Source: Nonomuraea ceibae (GTDB taxonomy: Bacteria > Actinomycetota > Actinomycetes > Streptosporangiales > Streptosporangiaceae). From it: DNA of 64,000 nucleotides. The notes under the pieces were generated by a model. It saw only the letters and a list, made by a program, of their open reading frames with translations, searched no databases and had not been told where the DNA came from. A program made the translations under genes and the position numbers. Position 1 is the first letter of the stretch. Each line of letters starts with the position of its first letter. Positions 41,869 through 50,432 of this stretch are shown piece after piece. The DNA is taken from contig NZ_JAHKRO010000002.1 in assembly GCF_019396325.1 (NCBI RefSeq), forward strand, positions 1-64,000, in the 5' to 3' direction.

Positions 41869-43356
41869 GTGGCCTTGATCCCGCATTCGGTGCCGCGCGT
41901 GCTGCGCATGGGACCGGCCCGGCTCACCGCCGGCCTCGACCACACCCGGCGGCTCGACCTGCCGGCGCACCGCACGCTGCACGGCGACCAGGTGCCGCGC
42001 ACCCTCGACGACATCATCGCCCAGGTGGAGGAGGTGGACATGCGCGGGCGGGGCGGCGCGGCGTTCCCGTTCGCGCGCAAGCTGCGGGCGGTCGCCGACG
42101 CCCGCCGCGGGCGGGAGAGCGTGGTGCTGGTCAACGGCGCCGAGGGCGAGCCCGCCAGCTCCAAGGACGCGATGCTGCTGGTCCGCAACCCGCACCTGGT
42201 GCTCGACGGCGCGGTGCTCGCGGCCGAGGCGTTGAACGCCCGCGAGGTGGTCGTCGCCACGGTCGAGGGCGAGGTCGCGGAGGCGTCGATCACCGCCGCC
42301 GTCGCCGAGCGGCGCGCCGCCAACGTGGCGGGCGCGGCCGAGAGCCGCATCGGCATCAGGGTCGTCGGCCTGCGGGAGCGGTTCATCTCCGGCGAGGGCG
42401 GCGCGCTGGTGCGGGCGGTCAACGGCATGGACCCGGTGCCGCCCGGCCGCAAGCGGCGAGCCAGCGAGAGCGGCGTCGACGGACTGCCCACGCTGCTGTC
42501 CAACACCGAGACGTTCGCCCAGCTCGCCGTGCTCGCCGAGCTCGGCCCCGAGCAGTACGCCAAGACGGGCACCAGCAGGGAGCCCGGCACCGTGCTGCTC
42601 AGCGTGAGCGGCGGGGCGGCGACGGCGGCGGTCGTGGAGGCGCCGACCGGCACGCCGCTGATCGACGTGCTCGACCTGTGCGAGGCGGAGATCGGCGACG
42701 GGGTGCTGATCGGCGGCTACCACGGCGCCTGGCTGGACGCCGAGACCGCGGTCTCCGCCGTCGTCTCGCGCGAGGGCATGAAGCTGGCGGGCGGCAGCCT
42801 CGGCGCCGGCATCGTGGTGCCGCTCGGCGAGTCGACCTGCCCGGTCGGCGAGGCCGCCCGGGTCGCCGCGTACCTGGCCGCGCAGTCGTCGGGCCAGTGC
42901 GGCCCGTGCCGGCTCGGCCTCCCGGACGTGGCGCGGGCGCTCGGCGCCCTGGTGGAGGGCACGGGCTCGATCGACGCGGTACGGCGTTCGGTGCGCTCGG
43001 TCGAGAGGCGGGGCGCGTGCTTCCATCCGGACGGCACGGCCAGGTTCGTGCTGTCGTCGCTGGACGCGTTCGAGAGCGACATCGCCCTGCACCTGGAGCA
43101 CGGCTCGTGCGGCCGGCCGGTGCGCGGCGTGCTGCCGCTGCCGGAGCCGGAGGACGAGCCCGAGTATCGCCTGGACGTGGACTGGACCCGCTGCCAGGGC
43201 CACGGCCTGTGCGCGCACCTGCTGCCGGAGTTCGTGGAGCTGGACGACTACGGCTTCCCGTCGTTCCGGACGGTGCCGGGCTGGATGGTGAAGGAGGCCA
43301 GCCGCGCGGTCGGCATGTGCCCGGCCCTCGCGCTGCGGCTGGCCCGCGCCGGTTAG
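41869..43356 (+). CDS. NuoF-like NAD(P)H:flavin oxidoreductase fused to a ferredoxin
   Basis: 495 residues. The N-terminal ~400 match the 51-kDa subunit of complex I: glycine-rich RGRGGAAFPFARK (NADH/FMN), NGAEGEPASSKD, and an iron-sulfur segment SGQCGPCRLG with Cys344 and Cys347 and Cys384 further on. The first of the four usual cluster Cys is Ser341. The last ~60 residues are a small ferredoxin with Cys442, Cys448 and Cys484, which fits a [3Fe-4S] type. It likely takes electrons from NAD(P)H and gives them to the two-haem protein before it. Start: GTG 41869, or TTG 41875, which has better spacing from AGGAG. Confidence 0.87.
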   Translation: MALIPHSVPRVLRMGPARLTAGLDHTRRLDLPAHRTLHGDQVPRTLDDIIAQVEEVDMRGRGGAAFPFARKLRAVADARRGRESVVLVNGAEGEPASSKDAMLLVRNPHLVLDGAVLAAEALNAREVVVATVEGEVAEASITAAVAERRAANVAGAAESRIGIRVVGLRERFISGEGGALVRAVNGMDPVPPGRKRRASESGVDGLPTLLSNTETFAQLAVLAELGPEQYAKTGTSREPGTVLLSVSGGAATAAVVEAPTGTPLIDVLDLCEAEIGDGVLIGGYHGAWLDAETAVSAVVSREGMKLAGGSLGAGIVVPLGESTCPVGEAARVAAYLAAQSSGQCGPCRLGLPDVARALGALVEGTGSIDAVRRSVRSVERRGACFHPDGTARFVLSSLDAFESDIALHLEHGSCGRPVRGVLPLPEPEDEPEYRLDVDWTRCQGHGLCAHLLPEFVELDDYGFPSFRTVPGWMVKEASRAVGMCPALALRLARAG

Positions 43357-43982
43357 AGGCCGAGCAGGGGCAGGCAGGGCTCCAGGTGGTGGATCTCGAT
43401 GCCGGGCACCGGGGTCCAGTCGGCCCTGGGGAGCCGGAACCTGCGGGAGACGACCGGCTTGCCCTGCCGCTTGTAGAGGGTGACGCCGTCGTCGTGGTAG
43501 CCCAGCTTGCCGGTCACGGCCAGGGACGACGGGTTGTCGGCGAACGCCTCGGTGGTGGCATGGGCGGCGCCGAGCCCTTCGAAGGCCAGGTGCAGGATCG
43601 CGGCGCGCATCTCGGTGCCGATGCCCATGCCCTGGAAGCGGTGGCCGAGCCAGGAGCCGGACTTCACCTCGCGCAGGACGGGGAAGTCGGCGCCCATGAT
43701 GCCCTGCGTGCCGACGACCTGGCCTTCGTACACGGCCACGAAGTTGAGCGACCAGTCGTCGGGGGTGAGCGCGGCCCACTGGCGGAAGTGGTACTGGATG
43801 GTGGAGCGGGCCCGGTCGGCGGGCGCGGCCTCGCTCCACGGGTGGACGAACGGCATGACGCCGGCCTCGTGCACGCCCTCGGCGGCGCGCTCGGCGAGTT
43901 CGTCGAGATCCTCGAGCGACGGGAAGCGCAGTTCGATCCTGGGGGTGGTGACTGAAAGATTGAAGAACGGCCAATTACGCAT
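43353..43982 (-). CDS. GNAT acetyltransferase (RimJ/RimL type)
   Basis: 209 residues. Acetyl-CoA-dependent N-acetyltransferase fold: RIELRFPSLEDLDELAERA at the start, NFVAVYEGQVVGTQGI, and the acetyl-CoA loop SWLGHRFQGMGIGTEMRAA. The target may be a protein N-terminus or a small amine; it cannot be told from sequence. Its stop overlaps the end of the NuoF-like gene by 4 bases, convergent. Upstream is the AraC-type gene on the same strand, 38 bases away. Confidence 0.9.
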   Translation of the reverse strand: MRNWPFFNLSVTTPRIELRFPSLEDLDELAERAAEGVHEAGVMPFVHPWSEAAPADRARSTIQYHFRQWAALTPDDWSLNFVAVYEGQVVGTQGIMGADFPVLREVKSGSWLGHRFQGMGIGTEMRAAILHLAFEGLGAAHATTEAFADNPSSLAVTGKLGYHDDGVTLYKRQGKPVVSRRFRLPRADWTPVPGIEIHHLEPCLPLLGL

Positions 43983-44020
43983 ATTTTCCCACTTCCGCGA
44001 TCAAACTGAAGAACACCCCA

Positions 44021-44962
44021 TTATCGGGATTGCGGGAGCGGGCAACTCAGGCGGCGGTACTTTCCCGGGGCCATGCCGTGCTCCCTTTTGAACGCGTTCG
44101 CGAAGGCGAACTCGGACCCGTACCCGACCCGGGTGGCCACCTCGCTCAGCGGCGCGTCGGACGAGCGGAGCAGCCGGGCTGCGGTGGAGAGCCGCCACCA
44201 GGTGAGATAGCCCAGCGGCGGCTGCCCGACCAGCATGGAGAAGCGGCGTGAGAAGGCGGCCCGCGACAGCCCGGCCCGCGCGGCCAGCGACTGCACGGTC
44301 CACGGGTGGGCCGGGTCGCGGTGGATGGCGTCGAGCGCGACGCTGACGGCGGGGTCGGCGAGCGCCGCCGCCCAGCCGTGGGACTCGCACCGCTCGGGGT
44401 CGGCCTCGATGTGCGCGCGCAGGATGTAGAGCAGCAGCATGTCGAGCAGGGACGCCACGACGGTGTCGGCCCCCAGGCGCGGGTCGGCGACCTCGCTGGC
44501 CAGCAGGCTGACGGCGGTGCGCAGCTCGGGATGGTGGCCCAGCCGGGCGGGCAGGTGGATCAGGCCGGGCAGGTTGAGCAGGATCGGGTGGGAGCGCGAC
44601 TCGTCGAGCCGGTAGCCGCCGCAGAGCGTCACCGTGACCGCCCCGGGCCCACCGACGGAGGCCGAGGCGTAGAGCTGGGCCTCGTCGCCCGGGTCGCAGG
44701 CGGTGTGGGTGATGGGCGTGGTGGGAGAGTCGGCCAGCGCGTAGCCGTCGCCGCGAGGAAAGAAGATCACGTCGCCGACGCCCAGCGGGAAGGGCTCGCC
44801 CTTGTCGGGGATCACCCAGCAGGAGCCCTCCAGGATCACGTGGAACCCGGCCGAGCCGGGCCCTGAGGCGAAGCGCTGGCCCCACGGCGCGTGCCAGGCG
44901 ATCCGCGTGGAGTTGGGCAGCCCGACCCGCATGCCGGCGATCACGTCACTGAGCACGTCCAT
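44021..44962 (-). CDS. AraC-family regulator with cupin sensor domain
   Basis: 313 residues. N-terminal cupin (about 30-180: FHVILEGSCWVIPD, GVGDVIFFPRGDGYAL) of the type often annotated as AraC-binding cupin, then the double helix-turn-helix (about 205-305: TVQSLAARAGLSRAAFSRRF, LSEVATRVGYGSEFAFANAFKREHG). It is divergent from the oxidoreductase/FMN-reductase pair with a 106-base shared region, so it very likely controls them. Such pairs commonly answer quinones or electrophiles; the ligand here is unknown. Confidence 0.92.
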   Translation of the reverse strand: MDVLSDVIAGMRVGLPNSTRIAWHAPWGQRFASGPGSAGFHVILEGSCWVIPDKGEPFPLGVGDVIFFPRGDGYALADSPTTPITHTACDPGDEAQLYASASVGGPGAVTVTLCGGYRLDESRSHPILLNLPGLIHLPARLGHHPELRTAVSLLASEVADPRLGADTVVASLLDMLLLYILRAHIEADPERCESHGWAAALADPAVSVALDAIHRDPAHPWTVQSLAARAGLSRAAFSRRFSMLVGQPPLGYLTWWRLSTAARLLRSSDAPLSEVATRVGYGSEFAFANAFKREHGMAPGKYRRLSCPLPQSR

Positions 44963-45068
44963 GACCTGAGTCTACCGTGAAAGACGATCGCGTATAAAAG
45001 GCAGTCACTCACGCATTGGATGTCGCGTCTGAGCCTCCTACGGTTGCATCAACCGAAAGGAGCTCCAC

Positions 45069-46010
45069 GTGAGCCGAACCATGCGGGCCGCCCGGGTGCA
45101 CGCCTACGGCGGCCCGGACGTCATCCGCTACGACGAGCTCCCCGTGCCGTCGCCCGGCCCGGGCGAGGTGCTCGTGCGGCAGGCCGCGACCTCGTTCAAC
45201 CCGTCGGACGCGGGCCTGCGGTCCGGGTACCTGCACGAGGCGCTGGACATCACGCTGCCGCACACGCTGGGCTGGGACGTGGCGGGCACCGTGGCCGCGC
45301 TCGGCCCCGGCGTCACCGCCCTGGAGGTGGGTGACCCGGTCATCGGGCTGGTCGCGGGGGCCGCCGCCGAGTACGTGGTCGCGCCCGTGGACCTGCTGGC
45401 CCCGGCGCCGCGCTCGATCCCGCTAGCGCACGCGGCGGCGATCCCGGTGGCCGGGCTGACGGCGTGGCAGGCGGTCCACGAACAGGCGGGGATCGGGCAG
45501 GCGGGGATCGGGCAGGCGGGAACCGGGCAGGCGGGAAGCGGCGCCCGCGTGCTGGTCAACGGCGCGGGCGGCGGGGTCGGCCTGTTCGCCGTCCAGCTCG
45601 CCAAGCTCGCGGGCGCGACCGTGATCGCCACCGCGAGCCCGCGCAGCGCCGAGGCGGTCCGCCGGCTGGGCGCCGACGAGGTGGTCGACTACACCACCAC
45701 GCCGCTGCCCGGCGGCATGGACGTGGTGCTCAACCTGGCCGCCGTGCCGCCGGAGCAGGCCGCGGCGCTGGCGCCGCTGGGCCGGACCGTCATCACGATC
45801 GCCACCCCGGTCGACGCGCCGAACGCGCGCCACTTCATCGGCCGCGCCGACGCCGGTCAGCTCACCGAGCTCGCCGGCCTGATCGACAAGGGCGAGCTCG
45901 TCGTCGAGATCGCCGAGACCCATCCCCTGACCGGCCTGACCGAGCTGCACCGCAGGGCCGAGGCCGGTCGCACCCGTGGCAAGATCCTCATCACCCTGGA
46001 GAACTCGTGA
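45069..46010 (+). CDS. Quinone oxidoreductase-like MDR enzyme (zinc-free)
   Basis: 313 residues from GTG 45069 after AAAGGAGCTCC. Medium-chain dehydrogenase/reductase family: substrate domain RAARVHAYGGPDVIRYDE, Rossmann motif VNGAGGGVGLFAVQLAKLAGA for NADPH, and no structural zinc Cys. It should reduce quinones or enones with NADPH. Just before the Rossmann strand lies an odd insert of four QAGxG repeats made by a 15-bp DNA repeat (45486-45545). Its stop overlaps the FMN reductase start (GTGA). Confidence 0.9.
   Translation: MSRTMRAARVHAYGGPDVIRYDELPVPSPGPGEVLVRQAATSFNPSDAGLRSGYLHEALDITLPHTLGWDVAGTVAALGPGVTALEVGDPVIGLVAGAAAEYVVAPVDLLAPAPRSIPLAHAAAIPVAGLTAWQAVHEQAGIGQAGIGQAGTGQAGSGARVLVNGAGGGVGLFAVQLAKLAGATVIATASPRSAEAVRRLGADEVVDYTTTPLPGGMDVVLNLAAVPPEQAAALAPLGRTVITIATPVDAPNARHFIGRADAGQLTELAGLIDKGELVVEIAETHPLTGLTELHRRAEAGRTRGKILITLENS
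45486..45545 (+). repeat. 15-bp tandem repeat, four copies, inside the MDR gene
   Basis: GCGGGGATCGGGCAG twice exactly, then two diverged copies. In frame it adds a QAGIG-type loop to the enzyme. Slippage would change loop length by 5 residues per copy and keep the frame. Confidence 0.92.
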
Positions 46011-46564
46011 TCGACATCGGCATCGTGATCGGCAGCACCCGTCCCGGACGCAACGGCGAGAACGTCGCCCGCTGGGTGCACGACCTGGCCGCCAAGCGTG
46101 ACGACGCCCGGTTCGAGCTCGTGGACCTGCACGAGCACGCGCTGCCGCACCTGGACGAGCCGCAGCCCGCAGCGGCGGGCAGCTACGAGAACCCGCACAC
46201 GCTGGCGTGGTCGGAGCGGATCGCCCGCTTCGACGGCTTCATCTTCGTGACGCCTGAATACAACCGCTCGACCAGCGGCGTGCTGAAGAACGCGATCGAC
46301 TTCCTCTATGCCGAGTGGGCCGACAAGGCGGCGGCGTTCGTCAGCTACGGCGTCGACGGGGGCGTGCGGGCGGCCGAGCACCTGCGGCAGGTGCTCGGCC
46401 AGCTCCAGGTCGCCACCGTCCAGGCCCAGGTGACGCTCTCGCTGTTCGCCGACTTCGAGAACCTCTCCGAGTTCAGGCCCGCGGCCCACCAGGAGGAGCG
46501 CGTCACCGTCATGCTCGACCAGCTCGTCTCCTGGAGCCGGGCGCTGCGCCCGCTCAGGGCGTGA
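46007..46564 (+). CDS. NADPH-dependent FMN reductase
   Basis: 185 residues from GTG 46007. Flavodoxin-like fold with the FMN phosphate loop IGSTRPGRNGENVARWV and the signature FVTPEYNRSTSGVLKNAIDFL. Reduces FMN, quinones or azo-type compounds with NAD(P)H. The 4-base overlap with the MDR gene shows one transcript, probably under the divergent AraC/cupin regulator. The 3' end overlaps the convergent acetoacetyl-CoA synthetase gene by 11 bases. Confidence 0.93.
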   Translation: MIDIGIVIGSTRPGRNGENVARWVHDLAAKRDDARFELVDLHEHALPHLDEPQPAAAGSYENPHTLAWSERIARFDGFIFVTPEYNRSTSGVLKNAIDFLYAEWADKAAAFVSYGVDGGVRAAEHLRQVLGQLQVATVQAQVTLSLFADFENLSEFRPAAHQEERVTVMLDQLVSWSRALRPLRA

Positions 46565-48551
46565 AGTAGCGCAGCACCTCCGGGTTGGCCATCGCATCCG
46601 GGTTGGCGGCCTCCTCGACCGGGGTGCCGAGCAGGATCTTGCGCACCGGGACCTCCAGCTTCTTGCCCGACAGCGTGCGGGGGATGCCGGGCACCGCGTG
46701 GATCTCGTCGGGCACGTGCCGGGGCGACAGCTCGCGGCGCAGCGTCGTGCGCAGCTCCTGCTCGAAGGCGGGGGTCAGCTCGGCGCCCTCGGCGAGGGTC
46801 ACGTACAGGAGCAGCCTGCCCTCGCGGCCGAGCCGGCCGGTGTCGATGACGAGGCTGTCGACGATCGGCTCGAAGCGCTCGACGACCCGGTAGAACTCGC
46901 TGGTGCCCATCCGGACGCCGCCCCGGTTGAGCGTGGAGTCGGAGCGGCCGTAGATGACGCAGCTCCCGTCGCGCTCCAGCTTGATCCAGTCGCCGTGGCG
47001 CCACACGCCGGGGTAGACGTCGAAGTAGCTGTCGCGGTAGCGCTCGCCGGTCGGGTCGTTCCAGAACATCACCGGCATCGACGGCATCGGCGCGGTCAGC
47101 ACCAGCTCCCCGACCTCGCCGAAGACCGGTTTGCCCGAGGGGTCGAAGGACTCGACCCGGGCGCCCAGCGACCGGCACGGGATGACGCCCGCCCGGATCG
47201 GGTGCAGCACGGTCGCGCCGACGAACCCGGTGCACACGTCGGTGCCGCCGGAGAACGACCCGAGCGGCACCCCGGGCAGCTTCTCCGCCACCCAGGCGAA
47301 CCCTTCGGGCGGCAGCGGCGACCCGGTCGAGCCGATGCCGCGCAGCCGCTCCAGCCCTTCGGGCGTCAGGCCCGCCTTCAGCGAGGCCATGATGTACGGC
47401 GCGCCCACGCCGAAGTAGGTCACCCCTTCGGTGGCGGCGATGCGCCACAGCGCGGCGGGCGAGGGATGCGTGGCCGCGCCGTCGTAGAGCACCGGCGTGG
47501 CCCCGACCAGCAGGGCGCCGATGAGGTAGTTCCACATCATCCAGCCCGTGGTGGTGTACCAGAAGAACACGTCGCCCTCCCCCAGGTCCTGGTGGAAGGT
47601 GAGCGACTTCAGGTGCTCCAGCACCACGCCGCCGTGCCCGTGCACGATCGGCTTGGGCAGCCCGGTGGTGCCGCTGGAGTAGAGGATCCACAGCGGGTGG
47701 CCGAACGGCACGCGCTCGAACTCCAGCGGCGCGCTCTGCGCGCGCAGCCCCTCCCAGCCGATCACCTCGCCGCGCGGCAGCTCCTCGTCGTGGCCGGGCG
47801 CGGGCTCGGCCTGCTGCGGCGCGCGCCCCTCGTCCACGGCGGCCAGGTACGGGATCCACACGGTGGCGCGCAGGCCGGGCAGCGCGGCGGCGATCTCGTT
47901 GACGGCGGCCGAGCGGTCGTAGGTCTTGCCGTTGTAGTGGTAGCCGTCGACCGCGATGAGCACCTTGGGCTCGATCTGCTTGAACCGGTCGACCACGCTG
48001 GGCACGCCGAAGTCGGGCGACCCGGCCGACCAGATCGCCCCCAGAGAGGCGGTGGCCAGGAACGCGATCAGCGCCTGCGGGATGTTCGGCAGGTAGCCGG
48101 CCACCCGGTCGCCGCGCCCGACCCCGAGCCGGACCAGCCCGGCGCGCACCCGCGCCACCTCCTCGCGCAGCTCGGCGTAGCTGATCTCCTGCCGGGCGCC
48201 GTCCTCGGAGACGAACACCACGGCCACGCCGTCGGTGCGGCGCAGCGCGTTCTCGGCGTAGTTGAGCGTGCTTCCGGTGAACCATTCGGCGCCGGGCATC
48301 GTTCCGGAGATGACGGGCCCGTCGCCACGCTCCCCGATGACCTCGAAGTAGTCCCAGATCGACGTCCAGAACTCCTCCGGCCGCTCGACCGACCAGCGCC
48401 ACACGTCCTCGTAGGGCTCACCGGCGCGGCCCACCGACTCCAGATAGCGCGTCAGCCGCGCCCGTCCGGTGGTCTCGTCGGTGGGTTCCCAGAGCAGTGC
48501 ACCTTCAGCAACCATGTGCCCCATCCTGTCGGCCGGTAGGCGGAAAGTCAT
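46554..48551 (-). CDS. Acetoacetyl-CoA synthetase
   Basis: 665 residues. ATP-driven ligation of acetoacetate to CoA, so the cell can use ketone bodies or recycle acetoacetate. ANL-superfamily marks: LYSSGTTGLPKPIVHGHGG (P-loop), GGTDVCTGF (adenine side), and the catalytic-lysine tail PRTLSGKKLEVPV. The N-terminal LWEPTDETTGRARLTRYLES and the DYFEVIGERG stretch separate it from acetyl-CoA synthetase. ATG 48551 follows GGGAGG by six bases. Single gene, with its 3' end convergent to the FMN reductase. Confidence 0.94.
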   Translation of the reverse strand: MTFRLPADRMGHMVAEGALLWEPTDETTGRARLTRYLESVGRAGEPYEDVWRWSVERPEEFWTSIWDYFEVIGERGDGPVISGTMPGAEWFTGSTLNYAENALRRTDGVAVVFVSEDGARQEISYAELREEVARVRAGLVRLGVGRGDRVAGYLPNIPQALIAFLATASLGAIWSAGSPDFGVPSVVDRFKQIEPKVLIAVDGYHYNGKTYDRSAAVNEIAAALPGLRATVWIPYLAAVDEGRAPQQAEPAPGHDEELPRGEVIGWEGLRAQSAPLEFERVPFGHPLWILYSSGTTGLPKPIVHGHGGVVLEHLKSLTFHQDLGEGDVFFWYTTTGWMMWNYLIGALLVGATPVLYDGAATHPSPAALWRIAATEGVTYFGVGAPYIMASLKAGLTPEGLERLRGIGSTGSPLPPEGFAWVAEKLPGVPLGSFSGGTDVCTGFVGATVLHPIRAGVIPCRSLGARVESFDPSGKPVFGEVGELVLTAPMPSMPVMFWNDPTGERYRDSYFDVYPGVWRHGDWIKLERDGSCVIYGRSDSTLNRGGVRMGTSEFYRVVERFEPIVDSLVIDTGRLGREGRLLLYVTLAEGAELTPAFEQELRTTLRRELSPRHVPDEIHAVPGIPRTLSGKKLEVPVRKILLGTPVEEAANPDAMANPEVLRYFTP

Positions 48552-48573
48552 ACCCGACCTCCCACATAACTTG

Positions 48574-49431
48574 CTATCTCCTCAGGTGGTCCACCGCCAT
48601 ACGCGCGGCCGTGCCGATCACCGCGTCAGCGCGTGGCTGGTTGAGCGCGGTGGAGTAGGAGCGGGTGATCACGGCCACCGCGTAGCGCCCGCCGTCGGGG
48701 TACTCGACCACGCCCGCCTCGCCGCGCAGCGTCGGCAGCGTCCCGGTCTTGCCGCTGACCGCCACGTCGTCGTACGGGAACCCGGAGGCCAGCCGGTGCG
48801 GCCACACCTGGAGGTTGAGCACGCCGCGCATCCACGCGCAGGAGCCGGGCGAGGCCGCCTCGTCCCGCCAGATCAGCCCGAACAGCCGGGTCAGCTCCCG
48901 CGCGGTGCTGTGGTTGGTGCGGGCCGGGTCGAGCACGCGCAGCCGGGCCAGGTCGTCGGGTTCGAGGTACGGCCAGCCGTGCCCGGCGTCGTCGGCCATG
49001 CTCGTGTTGATCTCCCCGGCGCTCTGCAGCACCCGGGTGCCGGTCAGGCCGAACCCGTCGAGCATGGCGTTGACCGCCTCCCTGCCGACCCGGGCGAGCA
49101 GCGCGTCGGCGGCGGTGTTGTCGCTGACGGCGATCATCAGGTAGGCCAGGTCGCGCAGCGAGATCGTGACGTCGTCGAGCATCGCGGACAGTCCCGTGGG
49201 CCCGGAGACGCGGTCGCGGCCGGTCACGGTGACGCGGCCGGCCGGGTCGAGCAGCCCGGCGTCGGCCTGCCGGCAGAACTCCACCATGAGCGGCACCTTG
49301 AAGATCGACGCGGTGGGCACCGGGTCGTCGGCCCCGTGACCGATCTCCCGGCCGGTGTCGACGTCGGCGGCCAGCAGCCAGCCGCGCACGCCGGCCGCGC
49401 GGAACACCGCCTCCAGGTCCGGACCGCTCAT
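48574..49431 (-). CDS. Class A beta-lactamase-fold serine hydrolase
   Basis: 285 residues, no signal peptide. Core motifs are intact: SxxK in TASIFKVPL, SDN in AVSDNTAAD, and KTG in VSGKTGTLP. The ExxLN motif of the omega loop, which gives class A enzymes their deacylating Glu, is not seen at the expected distance after SDN. It may therefore be a DD-peptidase- or esterase-like relative, or a beta-lactamase with an altered loop. Without a signal it would be cytoplasmic, unless exported by another route. ATG 49431 overlaps the LysR stop as ATGA, so it is made together with its likely regulator. Confidence 0.8.
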   Translation of the reverse strand: MSGPDLEAVFRAAGVRGWLLAADVDTGREIGHGADDPVPTASIFKVPLMVEFCRQADAGLLDPAGRVTVTGRDRVSGPTGLSAMLDDVTISLRDLAYLMIAVSDNTAADALLARVGREAVNAMLDGFGLTGTRVLQSAGEINTSMADDAGHGWPYLEPDDLARLRVLDPARTNHSTARELTRLFGLIWRDEAASPGSCAWMRGVLNLQVWPHRLASGFPYDDVAVSGKTGTLPTLRGEAGVVEYPDGGRYAVAVITRSYSTALNQPRADAVIGTAARMAVDHLRR

Positions 49432-50345
49432 GCCAGCATCCCCGGCCTGCGGCTGACCCGCCGCACGGGCGTCGCGTCCTCGTCGGTCATCCCGGCGCGC
49501 TCCTTCAAGATCCGTACGGCCACGGCGGAGAAGTCGGTCACCGTCGCCGTGGCCGCCCGCCAGGCGGTGGAGACCCGGTAGGCGATGGGCGAGCCTAGCA
49601 GCGGACGCCAGGCCAGCCCCGCCACGTCCGCCTTGGGCCCGAACGCGACGGCGGCCCCGGCCATCACCAGGCCGAGCCCGGCGCCCTGGTGGACCTGCGC
49701 GGGCACGTAGCCGTGGCGGCGGCACTCGGCCAGCAGCTCGGCGTGGGCGCCGGGCTCGCCCTCCCGGGGCGGCATGAGCAGCTCGCGGCCGGCCAGGTCG
49801 GCCAGGTGCAACTCGCCCGATCCGGCGAGCGGGTCGCCGGCGGCCAGCAGCACGCCCTGCGCCTGCACCAGCGTCCGGCCGAAGTGCAGGCCGGGGGCGG
49901 TGACCGGGTGTCGGACCACGCCCACGTCGATCACGCCTTCGGCCAGCGCGCCGACCTGGTCGGCGGTCCAGATCTCGGCGGGCGCGAGGCGTACCTCGGG
50001 GTTGCTCTCGCGGAAGCCCTCGACGAGGGCGGCCAGGACGGCGGCGGCCAGGTCGGGCGGGACGCCGACCTTGAGGACGGCGGCCTGGCCGTGGCGGACC
50101 ACCTCGTGCAGCCGGTCGACGCGGGCGACGATCTCCCTGGCCTCGCCGAGCAGCAGCCGGCCCGCCTCGGTGAGCCTGACCTGCCGGGCCGAGCGGTCGA
50201 ACAGCCGCACGCCGAGCTCCTCCTCCAGTCGCTTGATCCGCTGGCTGAGCGGGGGCTGGGCCATGCCGAGCCGGATCGCGGCGTTGCCGAAGTGCAGCTC
50301 CTCCGCGACCACGGTGAAGTAACGCAAGTGCCGGACCAGGTCCAT
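49428..50345 (-). CDS. LysR-family transcriptional regulator
   Basis: 305 residues. Winged helix-turn-helix at the N-terminus (HLRYFTVVAEELHFGNAAIRL, MAQPPLSQRIKRLEEELG) and a two-lobe periplasmic-binding-type effector domain (about 90-290). It is coupled to the beta-lactamase-like gene and divergent from the PBP gene, the arrangement known from AmpR-type control of beta-lactamases. That it senses wall fragments or beta-lactams is inference. The 87-base divergent region carries two GATATG elements 17 bases apart. Confidence 0.93.
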   Translation of the reverse strand: MDLVRHLRYFTVVAEELHFGNAAIRLGMAQPPLSQRIKRLEEELGVRLFDRSARQVRLTEAGRLLLGEAREIVARVDRLHEVVRHGQAAVLKVGVPPDLAAAVLAALVEGFRESNPEVRLAPAEIWTADQVGALAEGVIDVGVVRHPVTAPGLHFGRTLVQAQGVLLAAGDPLAGSGELHLADLAGRELLMPPREGEPGAHAELLAECRRHGYVPAQVHQGAGLGLVMAGAAVAFGPKADVAGLAWRPLLGSPIAYRVSTAWRAATATVTDFSAVAVRILKERAGMTDEDATPVRRVSRRPGMLA

Positions 50346-50432
50346 GAGCAGTGACTATAGCCAAATCCATATCGATGAACCGGTCATATCAGTATTGGAC
50401 AGCCAGGCCGGGGCTCTGCTGTCCTCTGACGC
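50346..50432. promoter_or_regulatory. Divergent LysR/PBP promoter region
   Basis: An AT-rich island compared with its surroundings, with CCATATCGATG and GGTCATATCAG. GATATG occurs twice in the same direction on the minus strand about 17 bases apart, as for two contacts of a LysR dimer. The exact site cannot be fixed by eye. Confidence 0.35.

Noticed and set aside
48574-49431. Firm naming as a class A beta-lactamase
   Set aside because: SxxK, SDN and KTG are present, but the ExxLN loop and a signal peptide are not seen, so only the fold is claimed.
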